Below, piece by piece: positions 58,981 through 64,000 of a stretch of 64,000 nt of DNA; positions within the stretch are counted from its first letter, which is position 1; each line of letters begins with the position of its first letter. The translations under genes were made by a program, and so were the position numbers. The notes under the pieces are model-generated. The model had not been told where the DNA came from, did not search any database, and was given only the letters and a program-made list of their open reading frames with translations. The stretch comes from Gnetum montanum (Eukaryota > Streptophyta > Gnetopsida > Gnetales > Gnetaceae). The stretch is taken from contig MNCI01013900.1 of NCBI GenBank assembly GCA_015680685.1, positions 152,073 through 216,072 on the forward strand, read 5' to 3'.

Positions 58981-59600
58981 CTATCCTCTAGCCCCTGCCA
59001 TCGCCTGAACCCAAAAGATGTTCAGTAGTTGGGTAGCCCATCTCACAACTGAACTGCATGATGTTTTTCTTGGGCGAGGACTCCTAAGCACTCGCATCAC
59101 AATAACTCCTAGCCTCCTCAGTGTCGACCTCTCCATGGTGATACTGCCAGAATTGCTGCTAGCCTTTCTAGTTTGGATGTCAAATGACCCAGCAATAACA
59201 TCCATTGTTCTAGCAACATCCAAAGCTAGCAAGATCTTTCCCTTTGTTTTTCTTGATGGTTTTTTCTTCTAGTTTTCTCTCTGTTGTGTTTACAAGGTAC
59301 GTGCCGAAGCGACGTTGATCAGCAATGCGTTTCACCAAGGTGGTAGGACACTACATCATTCCAAGGTGGTCATCTAACTAGCTTGGTTACTTGGGAGTGC
59401 ACATCTTATCCTCCCCCTTAACCTCCTTTACCTCATTTCTTACACCCACAATTCTTCCTTCTCATACTTCTTTTACAAATTGTCCCGATTCCTGTAAAGC
59501 CCTTCCATATGCTCAACCGCAAAGTCCATGAAGCATCTGTAGGTAGGTTAAAGCCCCGAGTGGATGTAATGCAACTCATCCTAGGAAAGAAACACCTGTC
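58981..59600 (-). pseudogene. Second antisense gene remnant, between integrase and 3' LTR of A
   Basis: The minus strand has an acceptor TTGTTTGTTGTAG just before 59600, then an exon with DELHYIHSGL, CFMDFAVEHMEGLYRNRDNL and a K/E-rich helix, with about five TAG/TAA stops at likely Gln codons. More coding-like sequence follows to 58981. The exon layout (aromatic/Cys block then charged coil) loosely resembles the 48451 exon of the larger antisense gene. Position and strand match the Grande-type antisense gene of Tat elements. The 5' part appears lost. Confidence 0.5.
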
Positions 59601-60009
59601 CTACAACAAACAAGGTTGTTTGCAAATGAAAATGGCAAAATAGCAAAAGAAAAGAGCAAAAGCTCACGCAAAAAAAAACATGCCCAAAAAAATGGCACAT
59701 TAGCTATTTTGCAATGACCATCTCTAAGCATTCTGAAGAGATGTTAGAAGCTTGGAAAGGAAAAGATGCCCAGGCATATCGACTCCCTCACAAGCACTCT
59801 AACAAGGAACCACATTGCTACTTCTTTCCCTTCTCGATACTATCCTCACAGCTCCACCCTTTCCCCCTTCCCTGCATGACTATCCTAGCACTCTCAAGTG
59901 TAGCTAAGTGATATATTGATGATTACTGAAGAATGGTATTAGCGTCTTGTCTTCCAAGGTGTTTCGTATTCTTTTTCGGCATCTCTCAGGCCCATCCTCT
60001 AGACGTCGG

Positions 60010-60023
60010 TAAAGAGGGGCCAT
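60010..60023 (+). other. Polypurine tract of element A
   Basis: taaagaggggccat precedes the TGAAACACC start of the 3' LTR. It is the expected primer site for plus-strand DNA and confirms the LTR boundary. Confidence 0.7.
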
Positions 60024-60068
60024 TGAAACACCATAAAATTTTGAGACCCTCTTGTTCACTAGGGTCTT
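60024..60068 (+). repeat. 3' LTR of element A, first 45 bp only
   Basis: It is identical to the start of the 5' LTR for about 31 bp (TGAAACACC through gagaccctcttg) and then similar for another 12. It is interrupted by the LTR of B4 at about 60069. The remainder should lie beyond the window on the far side of B4. Confidence 0.8.
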
Positions 60069-60761
60069 GTTTTGTATTTTTATGCGTGAGTACCACACCA
60101 TGCAAAGACTTGATTATTTTTATTGTCTCAACTTCTAATAATTGGGTGATGTCAAAATGGCAAGAAAACTCAAGAAGAAAACATCCAAGCATCCAAGAGA
60201 ATGGCCAAAAAAAAAGCATCAATTTTCCTTGAAGTCACACCCTTTGGAATCCTTGAGTCCTTCCTTAGTTTGAGAAATACCCAGTTACCAATTTGTTAAA
60301 GTTCTTATTAGAAGTGACTGTACATTTCCAAGCTGAGAGAGACCATAGAAACTGGTGGATGGATGGATGAAGTGATCTCATTGCATGCCATATCAAAAGA
60401 ACATACCTTAGTATTGACATCATGACTTAAAGGTAAAAACCAAACATTAGCAATCAATATGAAACCAGTTCATACCATCATTCCGAACACTTATTGGATG
60501 AAAAACTTACATGGTGGAACACATGCACACACACACACACAAAATGGAAAAGTATAACGATGTTGTAAAATGAAAACAAGAAAAGTTAAAGAAATTTGTA
60601 AAACAAAAACAAGAAAAGTTAAAGAAAGTTGTAAAACAAAAACAAGAAATGTTAAAGAAATTTGTAAAACAAAAATGTGTAAGACAAAAATGTGAGAAAC
60701 AAAAATGTATAAAAAAAATTTAAAAGAACTGAGGGCCCCATATGGTTAGCATAGGTGGCCA
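60069..60761 (-). repeat. 3' LTR of B4
   Basis: The minus strand starts TGGCCACCTATG just after a purine tract (CATGGGAGAGA, about 60762-60772). It shares blocks with the B3 LTR (accacaccatgcaa, gaagtcacacc, gactgtac). It contains a CA repeat (60524-60541) and a 33-bp tandem repeat (60564-60715). Confidence 0.65.
60564..60715. repeat. 33-bp tandem repeat in the B4 LTR
   Basis: Units begin at 60564, 60598, 60631 and 60664 with gtaaaacaaaaacaag or a variant and contain gttaaagaaa. The last unit is degenerate (acaaaaatgtgt). A (CA)n run lies at 60524-60541. Confidence 0.88.
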
Positions 60762-60989
60762 TCTCTCCCATGACTGAGTGAAAAGGGAGAGATTTGAAAT
60801 AATTAGTGCCTGTTTGAATTTCCTAAAACTATCCAACTTCTCCCAATTGATGATCTTAGATTAAGGGGTGGAAGTTGGCAATGCTCATATTCCAACGTGT
60901 CTATTCCTTTGTTGTTGGCATGGGTTGCTGCCTCAGTTCGTTCCATGCATATTTGGTTGCTCCTTCTAGTAGCTATCAACCACGGGGTG
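60762..60989. other. Deletion joint between protease and 3' LTR of B4
   Basis: Only about 230 bp separate the LTR and purine tract from the protease C-terminus, where B3 has about 3.1 kb of RT, RNase H and integrase. No pol motif was found here. Confidence 0.65.
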
Positions 60990-61500
60990 TCTACTACTAG
61001 TTATGTGGTTGCCACATATAGCCATCTTTTTTTCAAAGTTTCAAGGGCACACCTACTGCATGGAGGAATTTCCTCCATGTCATCACCTAATGAATCACTG
61101 TATGTGATGCATGGAACTTTCCTCTTCTTGATATTTTCATAAATATTTATCTTAGAGATTTCCAAGGAAAGATTGCGGATCCTAAGGCATGCGTCTACTG
61201 TACTCAGCCATGCCCTTCCTAGGATAATTGGGAAGTCCCCTTCATTTTTGTTCACTTCAATCACCAAAAAATTAGCTGGGTAAGACCAACCACACACAGT
61301 GGTAATGATGTCTTTCACTAATCCCAAGGAAATGGTGATGGACTGGTCTGCCAGGTCTAGTTGGATGTTGCTCTTCTTAAGTTATGGCAGGTTCTAGGCA
61401 TGATACATCTCTCATGAAATTAAGTTGACTCCAAAACTTGAGTCAAGAAGAGCCCTATGTGGTTTATTTTTGGTGACTTGAAGGTAGATTAAGAGACTCC
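60990..61500 (-). pseudogene. Aspartic protease of B4
   Basis: Upstream block ALLDSSFGVNLIS (about 61425-61460) holds the catalytic Asp in D-S-S form. Then ADQSITISLGLVKDIITT and EGDFPIILGRAWLSTVDACL (61200-61330) close the domain. A terminal RKVPCITYSDS segment matches B3. A few stops lie between the first and second blocks. It processes Gag. Confidence 0.8.
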
Positions 61501-61559
61501 TAGGGTTAGTTAGTTTCCTGGGAAGGTGGCCTACCTTGATCTAGTCGGTTACTGTATGT

Positions 61560-63880
61560 GTTAACATAACCATATGCGTTAAGCTCTGTTGTTGGACAGA
61601 AGGGTGCTATGAAGTGTTAGATGATGGAGGAGTGTACATGATCTCAATCTCTTGTTGTTGCAAGAGTTTTTCCAGGCTTTTGGTTCTGAAGAAGGGTCTT
61701 CTCTTTTTACAGTTGTCAGAACCAACAGCAGGTTGAATATTTACAGCTCCCATAGCGTGACATTGCTGCAATTCAGGGGGAAGTTCCCCTTACATTGTTG
61801 GAGTAGGAGGTGTTATGGGAACCACTAGTGGAAGAGGTGCGGATGGATTAGGAGGATGGTGTGGGTATGGAGTATCTCCCGGAGGAGAAGGAGTCCTTCT
61901 GAAGTACTCCTGAACTTGGTAGTGATGGTGGGGAGTTGTGTGACTCATAGAGTCACTTGGAGAAATCAGCTACTACACATAATAACCATATGGATCGGGT
62001 TGTCGATAAGGGTATTGATGTTTTTGCGGTGGCATCCCCCATGACTGTGGGTATTGCCACTGCTAATGTTGTTCAATGGGTTGTGGTGGATTTCCACTTG
62101 GATAATATGTTAATGGTTGGTGGAATTGCCTTGGATTACCTTGGGGATAAGGTAACCTTCGGGGTGTTTTCCATTGATTAAGTCTTGGGTTGAGCGCATA
62201 CACCCCAGAATCTTGTAGATGTGAGATGATTGGACAACATCCCTTAGGATAGTCATAGTTGCAGATCTCACATCTACTGTCATCATCTGTGTCTGAATCC
62301 ACAACCTCATCGAAGTTAGTGATTTTCCCCTTACCCTTGTTATGTGCAGGGCCTAAATCTCTCACATTTGTCTTACCTTTGTCACTACTTTGTTCTACCT
62401 TAGACTCTTCTACAATTTTCAAGACAGTTTCAATTTTAGAGTCTAAGGAACTCCATACATCATCTACCTTAGCCGCTATTTCTATTGTTAAATTTTGAGT
62501 CGACAAGGTTTTCCTATTCACCAACTCTTTGAGTGGTGACTCATCCTCTTCATCACAAAAATTCACTCCCTTCTTTCAAAGAGAGGGATCACGATTGTAC
62601 TCTTCCACACTTTCCCTTTTGCGTAGCTCACCTTCTTCTTTTGCTACTTTCTCTAACAAGCGATGTACTTCATGGACTCTAAGTTTTGATAGTCTCCCTT
62701 GGGCATAAGTCCCAAGGGTTCTTCTAGTCTCATGCCTTAGCCCATCTACGATGTGACGAAGTTGATCCCACTGTGCGTATCCATGGCCCAGGCAACAATG
62801 TAACAATGTGTAGTAGCGGGCTATGGCAGCATCCAAGGGTTCATGAATATCTTGCTTCCATCCTTGGATCTACTTATGCAAATTGGACACTATGGAGTAT
62901 GTTTGATACTTATCATTGAAGATTTCTAGCATCGTACTCCACCTCCTAATGGTTTTTGGTTCTAAGGACCGGTACCAGCTCTCTGCTTCCTTGGTGAGTG
63001 TCCTGGGAAACAACTTAAGTTTCTGCCACTTGTTTTCTATATTTTGCAAGGTGTAGGCATCATGGAATGCCTGTAAATGATGTTGTGGATCTACGTTGTA
63101 TCCCCCATCAAAGCATGGGATGTTATTCATGTCTAAACGCCTGATTCAACTATCTTTTAAATGCCTTGTTGGGATTCTAACTACCTCTGTTATGTCAAGA
63201 ATACTTCAGGTTGCAAGTAGGGGCTTGTCATGATCATCTCTTTCATGATGCCTGTGATGTCTTCGTTGTTCCCTACTTTCCCTTCATTCATGCCCTTATC
63301 CTCTCTCTCAACTCTCTTGTTTAGGTCTCGCATTTTTCTTACTTTTATCCTCTCCATTATGCTCTTCATGATTGCACCCAAAGGTGGAAGGAGAGGGTGA
63401 GTGATGTGAAGAAGGGGAAGAAGAAGGAAAACCATCATTGTGGCGATGTTTCCTACCTTCTCTTTGGTTGCTTCAGCCCCAATCATGGTGATGATCTAAG
63501 TGCTCATCCTTATCTTTTGTTGTTGTTCCCTCTATGAACAGCTGGTGTTCATGGGAATTAGAACCAGGGTTTTGTATTGTTGAGCATAAGTTCTGATATC
63601 CAACCTCCTCACCATGATTAGGAGGGGGAACGTCTCTTGATAGAGAACCCGTTATGAGTGGTTCACCATCTCTAGTTTCACTAAGGACATGTGGGCCCTT
63701 GCCCTTCAACAGGGTATGTTGGCTCTCCTTCCTTGCATCCCTTATATGTTGTAAATCTGTGGGATGATAATCCCTTGTGTCAAAGTCTTCCATAACGTAT
63801 TCAGCATAGAGCTGGGTCATGTCAATCTGTGCTAAGGCACGAAGAAGCATGTTCGAGATAGATCGATCTAGAGGTAACAC
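61560..63880 (-). pseudogene. Gag of B4 (best preserved B-type gag)
   Basis: An N-terminal 135-codon ORF (63880-63473) starts at an ATG and ends in an Asp/His-rich tail, followed by an Arg/Glu/His/Lys-rich linker (63200-63470). The Retrotrans_gag domain is in two ORFs: 63130-62870 (FDGGYNVDPQHHLQAF, LTKEAESWYRSLEP) and 62836-62576 (YYTLLHCCLGHGYAQWDQLR, RTLGTYAQGRLSKLR). Then an acidic linker, a zinc-knuckle-like CEICNYDYPKGCCP (about 62225-62270) and a Pro/Gln/Tyr tail to about 61.6 kb. Few stops separate the blocks. Gag assembles particles. Confidence 0.85.
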
Positions 63881-64000
63881 TATGTTACCAAAAAAATATC
63901 TCTAGTGCATCTATTCATCTTGATGGAGGATAAAAGTATAATCAAGTATATACTCATCGGGATGAGTATATGTCACCCTATATTGTTGAGGACTTGGCTG

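Larger units (their letters stand above)
41264..60068 (+). mobile_element. Tat-lineage Ty3/gypsy element A with antisense gene(s)
   Basis: The 5' LTR starts at 41264 and the start of the 3' LTR at 60024 has the same TGAAACACCATAAAATTTTG terminus, preceded by a polypurine tract. Inside, on the plus strand, are gag, protease, then after a 7.3-kb gap RT, RNase H, a second archaeal-type RNase H, integrase and tandem repeats. Two RNase H domains are the hallmark of Tat/Ogre elements (known). The gap holds a multi-exon gene on the other strand. The 3' LTR is broken by B4. Insertion point: B3 gag, left flank GACTC. Span about 18.8 kb, including a 1.86-kb solo LTR. Confidence 0.85.
60069..64000 (-). 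mobile_element. Ty3/gypsy element B4, pol-deleted, runs off the window
   Basis: In minus-strand order gag (63880-61560), protease (61500-60990), then directly polypurine tract and 3' LTR (60761-60069). RT, RNase H and integrase are missing. It sits inside the 3' LTR of A, so it inserted after A. The gag is the least damaged of the B copies. The 5' LTR lies outside the window. Confidence 0.8.

Noticed and set aside
59986-60232. ORFs spanning the A/B4 junction
   Set aside because: They cross the 3' LTR start of A and the LTR of B4, so they are chance readings of non-coding LTR sequence.
1-64000. tRNA, rRNA or organellar DNA
   Set aside because: No cloverleaf-like or rRNA-conserved stretch was noticed on either strand and gene content is purely nuclear retroelement; a tRNA scan could not be run.

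Overview
The window is repeat-dense DNA from a nuclear plant genome, most likely a seed plant with a large genome. It is AT-rich and is filled with decayed Ty3/gypsy LTR retrotransposons. The evidence is plant-type LTRs, a Tat-lineage element with two RNase H domains, GT-AG introns, and a retrocopy of a plant-like CCR4 deadenylase gene. No intact host gene, tRNA, rRNA or CRISPR array was seen. Almost every coding region carries in-frame stops, very often TAG where glutamine (CAG) is expected, which suggests C-to-T decay at methylated sites. The species cannot be named from the sequence.

Layout. 1-6941: minus-strand gypsy element B1 (third ORF fragment, integrase, RNase H, RT, protease, gag, 5' LTR 6042-6941). 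6942-10600: no recognisable content. 10620-11830: plus-strand gag fragment of the same superfamily. 12447-13581: intronless CCR4-type deadenylase pseudogene. 13993-14532: Tekay/Del-like LTR preceded by a polypurine tract. 16468-26411: near-complete minus-strand element B2, with a third ORF downstream of integrase and a 230-bp-arm inverted duplication at the joint. 27100-30600: LTR plus third ORF of another copy (C2). 30850-35860: AT-rich spacer with an LTR-like promoter region and short tandem repeats. 35973-41263: minus-strand element B3, cut in its gag by element A. 41264-60068: large plus-strand Tat-lineage element A. 60069-64000: minus-strand element B4, which inserted into A's 3' LTR, lacks all of pol downstream of protease, and runs off the window.

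The most interesting part is element A. Its gag-protease and its RT-RNaseH-aRNaseH-integrase are about 7.3 kb apart. Between them, on the opposite strand, lies a decayed gene of at least eight exons (47421-53860) with GT-AG splice sites and a TATA box of its own. One long exon of this gene was later split by a 1.86-kb solo LTR flanked by a 5-bp CATGG duplication, and the reading frame resumes exactly on the other side. A second antisense-gene remnant lies between integrase and the 3' LTR (58981-59600). The U3 of A's LTR holds near-perfect palindromes built from a TAGCATAGC-like motif, and the B-type LTRs carry different palindromes in the same position upstream of TATA.

Order of events read from nesting: B3 is older than A; the solo LTR and B4 came after A. 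Apart from the CCR4 retrocopy, everything recognisable is retroelement sequence or genes carried by retroelements.
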